A stretch of DNA of 64,000 nt from Hygrophila difformis (taxonomy: Eukaryota; Streptophyta; Magnoliopsida; Lamiales; Acanthaceae), in assembly GCA_030278955.1 (NCBI GenBank), contig JAOANR010000001.1, positions 43,860,890-43,924,889 of the forward strand, in the 5' to 3' direction. The notes beneath the pieces were generated by a model, which saw nothing but the letters and a program-made list of their open reading frames with translations, ran no database searches and was not told where the DNA came from. A program made the position numbers and the translations under genes. This document shows positions 45,330 through 57,556 of the stretch, piece by piece; the stretch's first letter is position 1; each line of letters opens with the position of its first letter.

Positions 45330-46110
45330 TTATATCTTCAGGATCATGATGTTTGTGAATGCGTCCGTTGAGATCTTTCTATTGCTCAGAATCACGTGAC
45401 GAGGTGTCCAGACCCGTTGTTTGGACAGCTTCGGTGGTCTCTTCTCCAGTAGTAATCTGTTCTGAATTCTGACTGCTTGCGGGTTCAGTGGGATCTTCAT
45501 CCTCCTTGAGTTGTGAAGAATCTTTGCATGGAACATCTTCTATGGCAACATTTTTGGATTCAAGAACTTTCCTGGTTTTGGGAATATATATTTTATATGC
45601 TCTGCTTGTGTTAGTGTATCCCACAAATATCCCTTCATTGCTTTTTTCTTGAAATTTTTCCAAGTGTTCCCTATTATTTAAGACAAAACATTTGTTGCCA
45701 AAAATATGAAAATAAGTAATAGATGTCTTTTTACCGTTCCATATCTCATATGGAGTCATAAGAGAGTTAGGTCTCAGATAGACACGGTTTATAGTGTAAC
45801 ACGATGTGTTGATTGCTTCCGCCCACAAGAACTCGGTTATGTTTTTAGAGTTGAGCATCACCCTTGACATTTCTTGCAGAGTTCGATTTCTTCTTTCCAT
45901 GACTCCATTTTGTTGGGGGGTCTTTGGTGCGGTGTATTCATGCTTGATTCCATGAGCTGTACAGTACTCTTCAAAGGACTGGTTTTCAAATTCCTGTCCA
46001 TGATCACTTCGAATATGCTTTACCTTGGTGTCTCTTTCAGTCATGAGTCGATTGCACAATTTTTCGAAGGCTTTGAATGCATCACCTTTTCCCTGAGAAA
46101 GTCTACCCAA
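45330..46110 (-). pseudogene. Copia integrase, catalytic core end and C-terminus
   Basis: Holds the second integrase Asp region (IRSDHGQEFENQSFEEYC) and the Glu (TPQQNGVMERRNRTLQEM). The C-terminal region carries LRPNSLMTPYEIWNGKK and FVGYTNTSRAYKIY. It overlaps the upstream frame by a frameshift near 46070. Confidence 0.9.
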
Positions 46111-47063
46111 GTATATCTTAAATAATCGTCAATGCACACAAAAATATATTTCTTACCTTCCAAGCTTTCAACCTCTGTGGGACCAATAAGATCCATGTGT
46201 AGTAGATCAAGACATTTTGTTGATCCAAGGTGTTCAGACAGTTTGTGTGAACTCCTCTGCTGCTTGTTCTTGGCACATTCATCACAGAATTCAATGTTAG
46301 AATTTCTGAAGTGAGGAAGACCTTTGACAGCTTCTGTTCTGCTTAGTCTGATTAACTCTTTGAAATTTAAGTGTCCAAGCTTTTCATGCCACAACATGAT
46401 ATGGTTTTCTCCTGCAACTGAACCAAAATTGCACGTTTGAACAAGTTGATAACAATTATTTTTAGAGCGCAAACCTCTCATAACGCATTCTTGATTCATG
46501 TTGAACACTTGGCAGTCTTTCTTGGTGAACTGCACCACTAGATCTTCGTCACATAGTTGACTGATGCTGATCAAGTTTGCTTGAAGTCCATCCACGAAGA
46601 ACACTGGTGTTAATTCTCGTGAGCCACTGTTTTCAATGATCCCTTGTCCCACTAGTGCAGCCTTCTTGCCATCTCCAAATAATACAAATCCACCATCGAT
46701 TTCTTTGTAGTGTTTGAGCAAATTCGTTTCTCCGGTCATGTGTTTCGAGCACCCACTATCAAAGTACCATATTGTGTTCTTAGTTTTCTTCTTGTGGGAG
46801 AAGGCAACATGACATCTATTTTGAACTTTGAGAACCCATTCACGTCTAATAGAGATCAGCTTCATCTTAATCTTATCGTTTGGCCAGACAATGGGTTTCC
46901 CTTCTTGTAAATCCTTGACTATGATTCCACAATTCTTGGTTTTGTGACCTTCGAGTTTGCAGTAGTCACATCTAAGAGGAATGGAAGGAGGTGGTCTTCT
47001 CGTCCATTTGTTCCTTCTTGTAGGGCGACAGGGTTTCTTAACCGTCTTGTGGTCATCCAGCAT
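46041..47063 (-). pseudogene. Copia zinc knuckle, protease, pre-integrase and integrase N-terminus
   Basis: In order: a CCHC-type knuckle (CDYCKLEGHKTKNC), the aspartic protease active site (WYFDSGCSKHMTG), and the GAG-pre-integrase His/Cys region (LWHEKLGHLNFKELIRLSR, CDECAKNKQ). The first integrase Asp and its follow-on (LHMDLIGPTEVESLEGKKYI, FVCIDDY) close it. The frame joins the coiled-coil ORF upstream by a shift near 47060. Confidence 0.92.
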
Positions 47064-47668
47064 TCATCCGGATACAAACTTGCTATTGCTTTCTCTCTTT
47101 TTGAGGTAGATGCCTGATAGCCTAAGCCTTGATTGTTGCCACTAGATATCTCCATGGCTATGACGTTGTCTAGCTTGGCCATCCCTTTGTTTAATGCAGC
47201 AAGAGTTCCTTCGGCTTTGGCTAGTTTCTCTTGCACTTCTGTAAGTTCGGTGAGAAGAGCACCTCTTTTACCTTGCATACTTGCATACCATTGTTTGTAG
47301 TCATTTTTTTCTACTTCAGGATCATCATTATCTTTCCGAATTTCTGCATTCTTCTCAAGTAGTTCATCAACGTGTTCAGACAGGGCCTTTAGTTTTTCTT
47401 CAAGTTCTTGATTTTTGAGTTCAAGATTTTTGATGTGTTTTTTCAAACTTATGTTCTCGACTTGAAGTTCTACCGACTCAGCAATGGATATCTCCAAATT
47501 CTCGAACGTTTCTTCATAGAGATTGTTGAGTTTGCTAATGCTTTCTTCCTGTTCCCTGTAGGCAGAAGAATGCACCATATTAGAGGAAACCATATTGACA
47601 GAGTTGTGAGATATACCTGAAACTAGTTCATCATCACTGTCTGAATCCCATGTTCCAACAAATGCCAC
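46919..47668 (-). pseudogene. Copia gag-associated coiled-coil segment
   Basis: It starts MAFVGTWDSDSDDELVSG and contains a long heptad-rich coiled coil (about residues 40-185, with LKNQELEEKLKALSEHVDEL). This extended linker between two zinc knuckles is found in some plant copia polyproteins, including SIRE-type. It probably aids particle assembly. Confidence 0.8.
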
Positions 47669-47724
47669 TCCATAGTCTGGATCATCATCACTAGTTTCCT
47701 TTTCATCCTCGGAATCAATGAATG

Positions 47725-48639
47725 TTACTTAATATGATTTGTTTGACTCCTTTGACGATTGGCATAATCCTTTTTGATATGACCTCTTCCACCACACTCA
47801 AAACAAATGATCTCTTTGTCATCCTCAGATCTAGATTGTTTAGATCTATTTCTGTCAAATGACTTGGTTGTTTTTGAAGTGGGTTTAGAGCTTGATGTCC
47901 CGACATCCTTCTTCATGGACGAGTTGAATCTGGTTCTCCAGTTCTTTAGGATTTGGTTAAACCTCTTGGACAACATAGCGAGTTCTTTCTCATCACTGTA
48001 TTCTTCAAGGTCTTCCGGGGAAGTGTCAACCACGTCCTTGGTCACAGATTTGAAGGCCACTGGTTTGCTTTTGCCCCTAGGATAGTGATCCATTTCCCAA
48101 GCTTGTAGGATTCCCATCAACTCGTCAACCTGTAGTTTATAACAGTCTTTGTATAGTTCAAGTGCAACCACTTTTGCATTGAACCTTTCTGGAAGTGTTC
48201 CAATGATTTTGCCTACAATATCCTGTTGAGAATATTCTTTGCCAAGCTGAAGAGCTTGGTTGGTTAGATCACGAAAGCGACCAATGTATTGGCCGACAAA
48301 TTCATTATCATCCATAGTAATTCTGTGAAATTGAGCATCAAGTGTTATGATTCTAGATTTCTTTACCGGTGCCAAACTCTCGTATGTATTGGCTAAAGTA
48401 GTCCAGACGTCATATGCAATCTTACATCTAGCAGTAAGTCGGTATTGATCCTTTGTAAGAGCATTGTGAATAACATTCAATGCTTTGGAATTATTTGATG
48501 CAGCAAGCCTCTCAGTCGCAGTCCATTCACTCCTTGGTTTTAGGGTTTTCACACCATCTTTTTCAACAAATCGAGGATGATATTGAGTCTCTACTTCATC
48601 CCATGCTCCTTCATCTAGTGCAATGAGAAATGCCTCCAT
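47725..48639 (-). pseudogene. Copia gag (UBN2-type) with altered zinc knuckle
   Basis: 304 codons from MEAFLIALDEGAWDEVE. It shows the copia gag core (AYDVWTTLANTYESLAPVKK, QFHRITMDDNEFVGQYIGRF, VGKIIGTLPERFNAKVVALE) and a basic Ser/Lys linker. The C-terminal knuckle reads CFECGGRGHIKKDY, so the last metal-binding Cys of the CCHC motif is Tyr. Gag packages the element RNA. The frame otherwise looks open. Confidence 0.9.
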
Positions 48640-48745
48640 TTGATCTTTCCAATAGCATAGTTTGATCCATCGAGCAATGGGGGTCTGGTTACTGAACCAC
48701 CTTGGCTACCCATCTTTTTAACTGGATCTTGCTGAAGAGCGTGTG

Positions 48746-48757
48746 GCTCTGATACCA
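48746..48757 (-). promoter_or_regulatory. Copia primer binding site (iMet type)
   Basis: On the minus strand this is TGGTATCAGAGC, two bases inside the LTR that starts at 48760. Confidence 0.92.
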
Positions 48758-48759
48758 AT

Positions 48760-49649
48760 TGTTAGGTCCATTTGCTAGGATATTTAATATTTTAGTCCTG
48801 TAAACTAGTTCAAACACCTTTCGTGGACACGTTATTCAGTTTTAGAATAAAATGCAGCGGAATAAATGTAAACTGAAAATTAAACGAACTCAGAGATTTG
48901 TTGACCCAGTTCGGCTCAAGCCTACATCTGGGGGATATCAATCCAGGAGGTTTCACTACTTGTTTAACTCGGTCCACGATCCAACCAATAGTGATTTAGT
49001 TCGCCCAACTCCAATCTCCAAGTGGTTGAATTGTCGGACCAAAACACCCCTTGTTTTGGTGAAGATCTTCCCAATTTTCTTCCAATCCCTTGAAGGCTCC
49101 TGGCTCATCCTTCAAGTTACCCTTGGCCGAAACCTGTTGGCAAACCCTCCTTCAAGAGTTGAATTCTTTTAAGCTCGTGTGTTGACGACTCCTTGGAATG
49201 CTTGACTGAATTCGTCGACTTCAATCAAGATCGTTGTAACACAATGTCGACCCAATCACCCAAGGTAGTGTTGGTCGAATGAGTTCCTTCAAGATGATAA
49301 AATCATGAACACTGGAAGGAATAACTTTTATACCCACCAATACTTCAATGGCACGAGGAATAGTTAATTCAAAAGTCGCACGTCTTCACTCCATGGCCTG
49401 AGTATTTGAAGTGAGTGAAATCTCCATTCTAAGGTAAGATCTTGTTTTCATAACTTTTCTTTCCTTAGAATGGTGTTGCCTGGGATAGGAGATATTAGTT
49501 GCCATACTTCTTGAGAACAATCCAGGCAAGATATCAGCTGACCGTTAGAAGATGATCTCATGCAGATTCGCCAATTTCTCCTTCTTGAAATAGTTTGTCG
49601 AATATTGGAATGGTTGGTCCAACGAAGTAGTCCAGGCATCGGTTTTGAA
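48760..49649 (-). repeat. Copia 5' LTR (right side)
   Basis: On the plus strand it begins TGTTAGGTCC beside the primer binding site. The far end is placed at about 49649 (TTTTGAACA), where LINE-B coding sequence begins; no second LTR is available to confirm it. Length about 0.9 kb. Confidence 0.7.
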
Positions 49650-51269
49650 CATATTTTCTCAAAACTGGTTCCCAATAGAACGAACTTTCGCGGAGGTAAT
49701 CAAAGGGGGAGGGATTGAGAAACCTGATGCAAGGGGTGGCAGGAGATTGGGTCTTATTAATCTAGAAGTGGTGCAACAGGACTTAGAGTGGTTGCAGAAA
49801 TCAGCTGTAGTAAACCTGGTGAAGTTGGATGCATTGGTCAAGTTTCAGGAGTGGATATTTAATAATTATCAAGGGTGTGAGGAGGTTGTATATGGAGGAG
49901 GACACATGGTGGTAGTAAGATTCCAGAAGGCTGAGACTAGGAATGGGTACCTGTCGGATCAGGCAGACATGAGCTTCATCGGATGGAAAAGAAGGTGGGA
50001 TGCCGATACAATCAATCGCAAAGAACTAGTGTGGATACATCTATTTGGCTTACCATACAAGGGGTGAAGTGAAGAAAATTTGTAGAGGGTAGTGGAAGGG
50101 TGGGGTAAAGTTATTAGTGTTGATGGTGAAACAATGGAAAAAAGAAGGTTTGATCGGGCGAGGATATTGGTTGCTGTTAATAATGGAACGATTCCATCGA
50201 CATGCAAGGTGCAAGTGGGGGAGGTGGTATCGAATGTCAGGATTGTAGCAAATTACTGCGAAGCGGTGGTGGTGGCGGAGGATCCACCGGAGTTCAGGGA
50301 GGCAGGTCATCAGTGTGGAAGTATGGGGGTGGCACAAATGTCCGGTGCACCAGAGAACATGGCATTCAAGGAGTCCCGGATCTCTAAGCATAGGGAAGTG
50401 GAAAGTTCTTTGAAGAAGGTGCATGGGGCGGATAAATGTGGGGAGGCGGTGGCTTTTCTTAATGCCATAATTAATGCTGTTAGCAAGGGTGCCTCCCAAG
50501 TGATTGGGAGGATGGCAGATGGGAGGTTAGAATGCTCGACAAGTGTTAAGGACCGTATTGAAGGTGGGCCTGAGGTAAATGGGCCTGGTGTGGGGGGGGG
50601 GGAATAAAGATACCACATACTTTGATAGTGTTAGTATGGGCCAAAGTGATCATAAAAAAAATGGTTTGGAGGCAGGCCCATCACACAATAATGGGGTTGG
50701 GGTTAGTGAGGAGGTAGTGGGGTTGGAAAACCATTTGCTAGCGGAGGACTTAGATGAGTGCATTTTTGAGAGGGATGTGGATAGGGTTCCAGAGACACAA
50801 AACACAGTGAGAGTGGAGGGTGCCGAGGGCGTTTCTGAGATGGATAATATGGTTCAGCCGAGAGGAGTTGAATCTGAAGGACCGGATCTGCGGGTCGGGG
50901 ATGGGGTAAGGGTTGAGCTTGATGCAAGAGTAGATGCAGAACTAAAGATTGTTGAGAAACCGTTGGCGACTGGCGAGTGTTTGGGTAGGGAGATTGGGAT
51001 TGAAAAGGATGGGTAGGCCGAGGGGTATAAGGGCCGCCGGAAAAGGGAGGAGGGAGCAAGACTGTAGTCATCCTGTTCGGGGGATAAAGAGTGATGGTTT
51101 TGCTGACCTACAGTTTAGTACAATTTGGTCGGGAGGCAAGGTTAAGTTGGTGGATTCGTCCGAGGTGAGAGATACGCTGGATTTAGCTAAGAATTTAGGG
51201 TTGGGGTTTTTGGTGGAGAATAGGGCGGCAGAAGACAGAGTGTGGGAGGAGTTGGTGAGGGAGAAGTAG
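49650..51269 (+). pseudogene. LINE-B ORF1 (nucleic-acid-binding), broken
   Basis: Sequence FPIERTFAEVIKGGG and the DUF4283-like region GGGHMVVVRFQKAETRNGYL, ELVWIHLFGLPY mark a plant LINE ORF1, which binds element RNA. An in-frame TGA at 50065 probably replaces a Trp codon, and the same frame resumes to 50607. A G-run (10 G, 50591-50600) and later shifts break the acidic C-terminal part. The final part (50949-51269) reads in a third frame and ends RVWEELVREK. Confidence 0.8.
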
Positions 51270-51330
51270 GGCGAGGTCAGGAGGGCCTGTTGTGGTTTTT
51301 ATGGTTTAAAAAAAAGTAATAACATGCAAT

Positions 51331-52043
51331 TTGAGGGGTTTGAACGGTGGGGTTAGACGTAGGGCGGTGGTTCGGTTATGTAAGAAATTGAGGCCGTCAA
51401 TGATATGTTTCCAAGAGACCAAGATGGAGGTAATTAGTGATCGGTTAGTGTATAGGCTGTGGGGGTCGAGGGGGTGTTCGTTCTGCTGTCAGCCTGCCAA
51501 TGGAAATTTTGGCGGTTTGATGGTCATTTGGGATGCTGGGAGTTTGATGTCATTGAGAGGGATCACAACTTTATTTAGTTGAGGGGTCGATTTAAGGAAA
51601 TAAGGGAGGTATTGAATATAGTGTGTATACATGCGCCTAATGATAGGAGAGCGCGGGTTGACTTCTGGAATCATCTGGTCCAAATATGTGACACTTCAAA
51701 TGGTGAATTATGGTGTTTAGCAGGGGATTTCAATGCAGTGTGTGGGATTGGGGAGAGGATATGGGTGAGTGAGGATAATGGGTCTTCTCGAGAGTTTAGG
51801 AGCTTCATTGATCAGTTGGGTTTAGTGGACTTGCCAATGGAGGGAGGAACTTTTACTTGGTTTGGAAGGGGAGGGAGAGCGTGTAGTAGACTTGATTTGT
51901 TCTTACTATCTCCGTGGTGGTTGTGTGTTGATAGGGCAGCTGTGCAAAGGGAATGTGATTCGGTTCTATCAGATCATTATCCGGTATGTTTGGAGCTTGG
52001 GGAGAAGTCATGGGGGCTAAAACCATTTAGATTTTATAATTAA
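51331..52043 (+). pseudogene. LINE-B ORF2: AP-like endonuclease
   Basis: Two frames give the endonuclease that nicks target DNA. They show NGGVRRRAVVRLCKKLRPSM, the metal-binding Glu in CFQETKM, CIHAPNDRRARVDFWNHL, the GDFNAV box and the terminal SDHYPV box with its catalytic His. A frameshift/stop near 51580 separates them. Key residues are otherwise kept. Confidence 0.9.
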
Positions 52044-52046
52044 TGG

Positions 52047-53784
52047 ATGGACATAAGGGAGTTTTCGGATATGGTTAGGGAGGTGTGGGGGGTAGATAGT
52101 TCTAAAAGGGGGTACAGGCTGTTGGGTAAGTTAAAGTTATTGAAGGGCAGGATTAGGGGTTGGGAGGGGTATGGAGCATCATATTTGGAGGATAAAATGC
52201 AAAAGTTGATCAAAGAAGTAAGTGAGATTGAAGTAGGCTTGGAGGGAGCAAATTAAAACGAGGAAGATAGGAAGGCATGGATTAGTAAAAAATGTGAGCT
52301 TAAAAAGCTAATATTGGCCGATGAAAGAAGGTGGTTTCAAAAATCAGGGGTTCGGTGGCTCAAGGAGGGTGATCTAAATACTAGATTTTTTCATGCAGTT
52401 ACGGCAATGCACATGCACAGGAGTTTCATCGGGGCGATAAAGGTGGCTGGAGGGATAACTGACAAACCTGGTGAAATAAAATAAGCTGGCTTTGCTCATT
52501 TCCAGGCCTGTTTGCTCGACTATGTGAGGTGATTTTTCATATTGATAATGTTGAGCTGGCGGAGGTTGGAGAGGAGGATAGGTCCTGGATGATACGTGAT
52601 TTTTTGGAGGAGGAAATTCGGGAGGCAGTGTGGACTGTGATGGAAATAAAGCACCAGGCCCGGATGGGTTCAACATGGGTTTTTTAAAAAAATATTTGGA
52701 TGTAATGCAAGGTGATGTGGTGCAAATATTCAGGGGCATGGAATCCGGGGGTTCATGGCCACAGGGTTGTATAGTTCTTTTATTACACTAATTCCTAAAG
52801 TCGACAAACCATTGGAGTTTGGGGACTTTAGACCAATCTCATTAATTGGAAGTGTTTACAAAACTATTGCCAAAACTTTGGCGAGAAGGCTGATGGAAAT
52901 TTTGGATAGAGTTGTAGGACATTCCCAAATGGCGTTTGTTAAGGGGATACAATGTGTTAATCGCCCATGAGGTAATTCACTCAATTAAGGTAGCGGGAAA
53001 GGGTGGTTTCGTTTTAAAGTTGGACTTTGCGAAGGCATATGATTGTGTTTCATGGGAGGCATTAATCAATGTGTTGTGGGCGATGCGGTTTGAGGAGAAG
53101 TGGATTCGAGAGTGTGTATGTTCAGCAAAGGCAACAGTGCTTATTAACGGGACTCCTACGGATTTCTTTAGGATGCAAAAGGGACTTAGAGAAGGAGATC
53201 CACTATCTCCTTATCTTTTTGTCTTGGTCATTGAACTGCTCAATAAATTTTAGGGAAGGCAACAGAGCTAGGCCTGTTCGAAGGATTGGAAATAGGAGAA
53301 ACGGGCCAACGGTTATTCATCTCCAATATGCTGACGATACAATCTTATTTTGCAAAAGTGATCCTCAACAGTTTTTGGTCATCAAGAGAATTCTTCACTG
53401 CTTTACTCTAGAAACGGGGCTACGTATTAATTTTGGGAAAAGTAGAGTATTCGGAATTAATCGTACAAAGAATTAGAGCAGGCAGGGGCAGCAGTGCTCG
53501 GGTGTGGGGTTGTAATTTGGCCAATGAATTATTTGGGTATTCCAATCGGGGGAGGATTAATGGCATGGCGGTGTGGCAACCGATTCTAGAAAAGGTGGAG
53601 AAAAGGTAGGAAGGGTGGAAGGGGAGGATGTTGTCACAAGCGGGTAGAATGTGTTTGATCAAATCGGTGTTGAATAGTTTACCCGTGTATTTTTTATCCA
53701 TCTATAAAGTGCCAAAAGCTGTGGCGGACCAACTGGAAAAGATCAAGAGGCGATTTTTTTGGAATGAATGGGAGGGGAGGAGAA
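52047..53784 (+). pseudogene. LINE-B ORF2: reverse transcriptase (5' part)
   Basis: Linker and RT, shifted several times. Visible: WLKEGDLNTRFFH-like text near 52350, LIPKVDKPLEFGDFRPISLI, KLDFAKAYDCVSWEAL (first Asp), GLREGDPLSPYLFV, LQYADDTILFCK (YADD box at about 53325-53345) and the thumb LSQAGRMCLIKSVLNSLPVY. Sequence stops at KRRFFWNEWEGRR, where Gypsy-2 begins. Confidence 0.9.
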
Positions 53785-55840
53785 TGTAACACCCTGGATT
53801 TGATAACCCAGGCTGGGATGTCACCGCCACATCTCTCTAGCAAGACACGGATTCTCCGAGCTTGCTAAAGAGATGCAAGGCTATGGGTATTGCAAAAAGG
53901 TTTTAAAAAACAGTCCGGAATCTATTTAAAAGTAATAATACGTATCATCCACACATATAGTAGTAATAATAATATATCGCAGCGGAAAATGTAAAGTGGC
54001 TGACATGGCTAAAACTCGGGATTTACATGCCCGTTATGCAAGTGTCATAAAAAAAAACGATAAAGCAATGTTTAATAATTCCATCCCCCAATGCACATGC
54101 TATGCATTATCTCCGTACTCTTAAAGAAAGAGAAAAACAACAATTTTTATCAGTATATAAAATACTGAGTAAGTCGATCCTAACATAGCAATACAGGGAT
54201 TAATTAGATAATTAAAATTCCACTCCTAAACATGCATTTACCAATTTAAAGGAAATAATACTTAAATCGTGTACTTGAACATGCCTTTAATCCACAATAA
54301 CAATTTAGTCATGATATGGAATTTAAAGACATAATTTAAATGCATAATTTAAAAACATGCATAAATAAATAAATACTTTAAAAATATTAATTCTTTTATT
54401 TCCCCGTTCCGTAACCATTTCTCAATGTTTTGTATAGCCGGTGATCCGGCGGCCGCAGCCGTTTCGTAAGTATCTCGTTTAGCCGGTAATCCGGCGGCCA
54501 GCAGCCGTATCTGCCATACCCAGTAACACTCCGGAGCCTCGAGAAATCCATACGGACAACCCGAGAGAGTAGGCCATGTATCTCCCGCCGATTGGCGTAA
54601 TATCTCATCTAATTCTCTCGTCCATTATAGGCCCGAAGAGAAAGGCTAGAGGGGCACCCTGCAGAGCACTCACCCTCCACCAAGTATCTCATGTATCATT
54701 TAGATTTAGTGTATCGGGGTTTTCAAAGTATAGATGTATCGTATTTCAAATCTTTGATCGTTCGTTTCGAAATTTCAAAAATCCTTTGATTTAAAAATCA
54801 CTTGGCGTCACAGTTTACGCCTTTTTACTTTAAAAATTCGTTTTAAGTTCGAAAAATCTGAAACTTTCACAGTTTATGCAAAACACCCTAACGAACAACT
54901 TTCGTGTTTTAACTTTTTCGAAATAAGTTGAGGAAACATGTCAAAAATCGAGTTTAATGCAAAAACAGTTCACTGTTCCGAAACAGATTTGACACAGTGT
55001 AGAAAATCGGATTTTTGACATATCAAATGGACTCCAAAAATTCTGAAATTTTAAACACACAAACTAGACATGATCATCTATAACTTTCATTTAGAGTTCA
55101 AAGATCAAATCGGACCAGAAAATATAGTAACAGACTCACTAAGTTCGGACATGTTCATAGGCAGTTTTCAAACACGTTTGTCACAACAGTTTCTTTTCGA
55201 TGCGATTTGAAATAGCAAACATTAACGAAAATGTCTGAAATTTTTACAAAACCTAGATTTATGTGTTAGGATTAAAGGTCTAGTTTTGAGTTTCTAGGAT
55301 TGAATCCTCGAAATATGAGTTTTAGACATATTTCAAAAACTGTGCGAGATAGGGTTTTTGATTTCGATTTTTACGTTTCGTTATATTACGACTAAAATCT
55401 ACTTTCCAAAGTCCAAAATCCACTTTCCAAAGTCGGGGGGTTGAATTATGGTAAGAAATCGCCGAAAACGCGTAACTTGCACGATTCTGGGGAGCCACGC
55501 GGGGTTGGCGCGCCTTTTGGCCGAACCCCGCCCGGCCAGCGCGCGGTTCCCGCCTGGACTGCGGTCCGGGCGGGTCCGTGCGATCCGATCCGTCGGGTCT
55601 TTTTCTCCTCTCTTTCGGACTTCTATTCTTCCATGTTTTCGCGCTCGATTTTCCGGGTTATTTTCGGATTATGCTTCTCATCATAAATTTATTCCGATTG
55701 CATGTGTTCGGGTTCGTCGGGTTCTAAATCGTTGTCCTTTGACTTCCGTGCATTTCCGATTTTACGGGTTCTTGGAACGAGACTTTCTTTCCTATTGGGT
55801 TAATTCCTATTTTTATATTCTAAAATTTACGGGTATTACA
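53785..55840 (-). repeat. Gypsy-2 left LTR, short form, internally deleted
   Basis: Runs from TGTAACACCCTGG to GGGTATTACA. Compared with the right LTR it lacks about 425 bp (matching 60986-61412). At the scar (about 55392-55440) a block AATCYACTTTCCAAAGTCC is doubled. GC-rich block at about 55495-55585. Confidence 0.92.
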
Positions 55841-56118
55841 TTCTACCCCCCTTAAGAACCAACTTCGTCCTCGAAGTTGCGCTTCATTCTCTCACGAGCT
55901 CGGGAATTGTTTGACTAAGCGATTGTATTATCGTGTGTTGTTGTTTGTTATTATTTGACTGAACCCAGAATTGAAATTTCCGAGTTGCCTACGTACCCCG
56001 TGAAGGGATCAAGTCATTACGTAGTTCAAAAACAATTTGAATTTGTTTATTTGGGGTAAAAAATCTTTGGACAAAATATCCGAAATTATTCAGGCCGTTA
56101 CATCCTCCCCCTCTTAAG
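55841..56118 (-). promoter_or_regulatory. Gypsy-2 pre-LTR region with two polypurine tracts
   Basis: On the minus strand one purine tract (complement at 56103-56118) precedes a TGTAACGG start. A second (complement at 55841-55856) lies directly before the true LTR start TGTAATACCC. Between them is the hairpin 55860-55879. In Gypsy-1 and the solo LTR the equivalent segment is part of the LTR itself. Confidence 0.8.
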
Positions 56119-56125
56119 ACGACAG

Positions 56126-57139
56126 TTATGTCCCCATAACTGTGGTTGTCTCGTCTTGGAATAGGCTCGGATAACGATCCTTCATGTCCGTCTCTAGCTC
56201 CCACGTTGCCGTCTCGGCTTCGTGGTTAGACCAAAGAACCTTGACCATTCTCACGGTCTTATTTCTTGTTACTCTCTCCTTCACGTCGAGTATTCGTACC
56301 GGAATTTCTTCGTAGCTTAAGTCATCGTCCAATTCAATCTCTTCCGGTTGGAGTACGTGGGTCGGATCGTGCACATATTTCTTTAGTTGTGAGATATGAA
56401 ATACGTCATGGACACGAGCGAATTGTGGTGGCAATGCTAGCCGATATGCGAGATTTCCTACTCTTTCTAGGATCTCGTATGGTCCTATGTACCGTGGGCT
56501 CAATTTCCCTCGCTTGCCAAAGCGCATCTCCCCCTTCATCGGTGACACCTTTAGCATGACCTTATCGCCTATTTGGAATTCCAATTCTTGCCGTCTCACG
56601 TCGGCATAGCTCTTTTGCCGGTCTTGTGCGGCTCTCATCTTTCCTTGGATTATTTTGACTTGTTGAGCCATGTCCTCAACAAGTTGCGGTCCCACTACCA
56701 TAGTCCTATCGCTCTCTTCCCAGCTTAATGGACTTCGGCACTTGCGTCCATATAGTGCCTCGAAAGGTGCCATGCCAATGCTAGCATGGTAACTGTTGTT
56801 GTAGGAAAATTCGATTAAGGGTAAATGATTTTCCCAGCTTCCCTTGAATTCTAATACGCAGGCCCTTAGCATGTCCTCCAAAGTTTGGATCGTCCTTTCC
56901 GTTTGCCCATCCGTCATGGGGTGGAACGCGGTACTCATCTTTATCTTCGTACCGAGGGCTTCTTGTAGTTTTGTCCAAAAATGTGAGACGAATCTACTGT
57001 CTCTGTCCGAGATGATGTCATGTGGTACTCCATGTCGTCGTACCACATTGTCGACATATGCCCTCGGCAATTGGTCCATGGACCAAGTATCCTTCATAGG
57101 GATAAATATGGCGGCTTTTGTCAACCTATCCACGATCAC
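56126..57139 (-). pseudogene. Gypsy-2 integrase core and chromodomain
   Basis: Same layout as the Gypsy-1 integrase: [51 protein letters not shown]-terminal chromodomain (VPVRILDV-like, [16 protein letters not shown]). A TAG just upstream (57140) replaces the Trp seen in Gypsy-1. The sequence for the first catalytic Asp is still present at about 57175-57215, unlike in Gypsy-1. Confidence 0.93.
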
Positions 57140-57274
57140 CTAGATTTTATTCATCCCCTTCGGTGAACGTGGTAATCCTGAAACGAAATCCATTGAAATG
57201 CTATCCCATTTCCAACTTGGGATTTCCAACGGTTGCATTAATCCTAGGGGTTTTTGTCGTACGACCTTGACCTT

Positions 57275-57541
57275 CTAGCAGGTAAGGCATCTTGCCACAA
57301 ACTCGGCTATTTCTCTCTTCATGTTCGGCCACCAATAGTTCTTCTTTATGTCCTTGTATAGCTTGTCATCCCCGGGATGAACCGAGTACGGCGTATTATG
57401 GCCTTCCTCCATCACTTTTTGCTTCAGGTCCTCGCATTTTCGTGGTGTACACCACCTTCCCTTGAAGCGGATGCTTCCGTTCTCATGAATTTTAAAATCC
57501 ATTGCCTTTCCTTCGGCAATGCTCTTCCTGATTTCCTCCAA
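57275..57541 (-). pseudogene. Gypsy-2 integrase zinc-binding N-terminus
   Basis: [35 protein letters not shown] and CLTC form the His/Cys zinc-binding region. It is bounded by nonsense codons at about 57273 (TAG for Gln) and 57556 (TAA for Gln), judged against Gypsy-1. Confidence 0.9.
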
Positions 57542-57556
57542 CTTTTCATTGCCTGG

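Larger units (their letters stand above)
38401..49649 (-). mobile_element. Ty1/copia element (SIRE-like), broken and nested
   Basis: Minus-strand order is LTR (48760-about 49649), primer binding site, gag, a second zinc knuckle, protease, integrase, RT, RNase H, then a long extra ORF (38396-39326). Integrase before RT defines copia. Long LTR, long coiled-coil gag and an extra 3' ORF suggest the SIRE/Maximus group, but that clade call is inference. A solo gypsy LTR and a MITE lie inside. The 3' LTR is missing, because the 38400 boundary cuts the element inside the extra ORF. Confidence 0.85.

Noticed and set aside
50092..50618. Minus-strand ORFs of 100-150 codons across LINE-B ORF1
   Set aside because: They are antisense shadows of LINE ORF1; no domain is recognisable.
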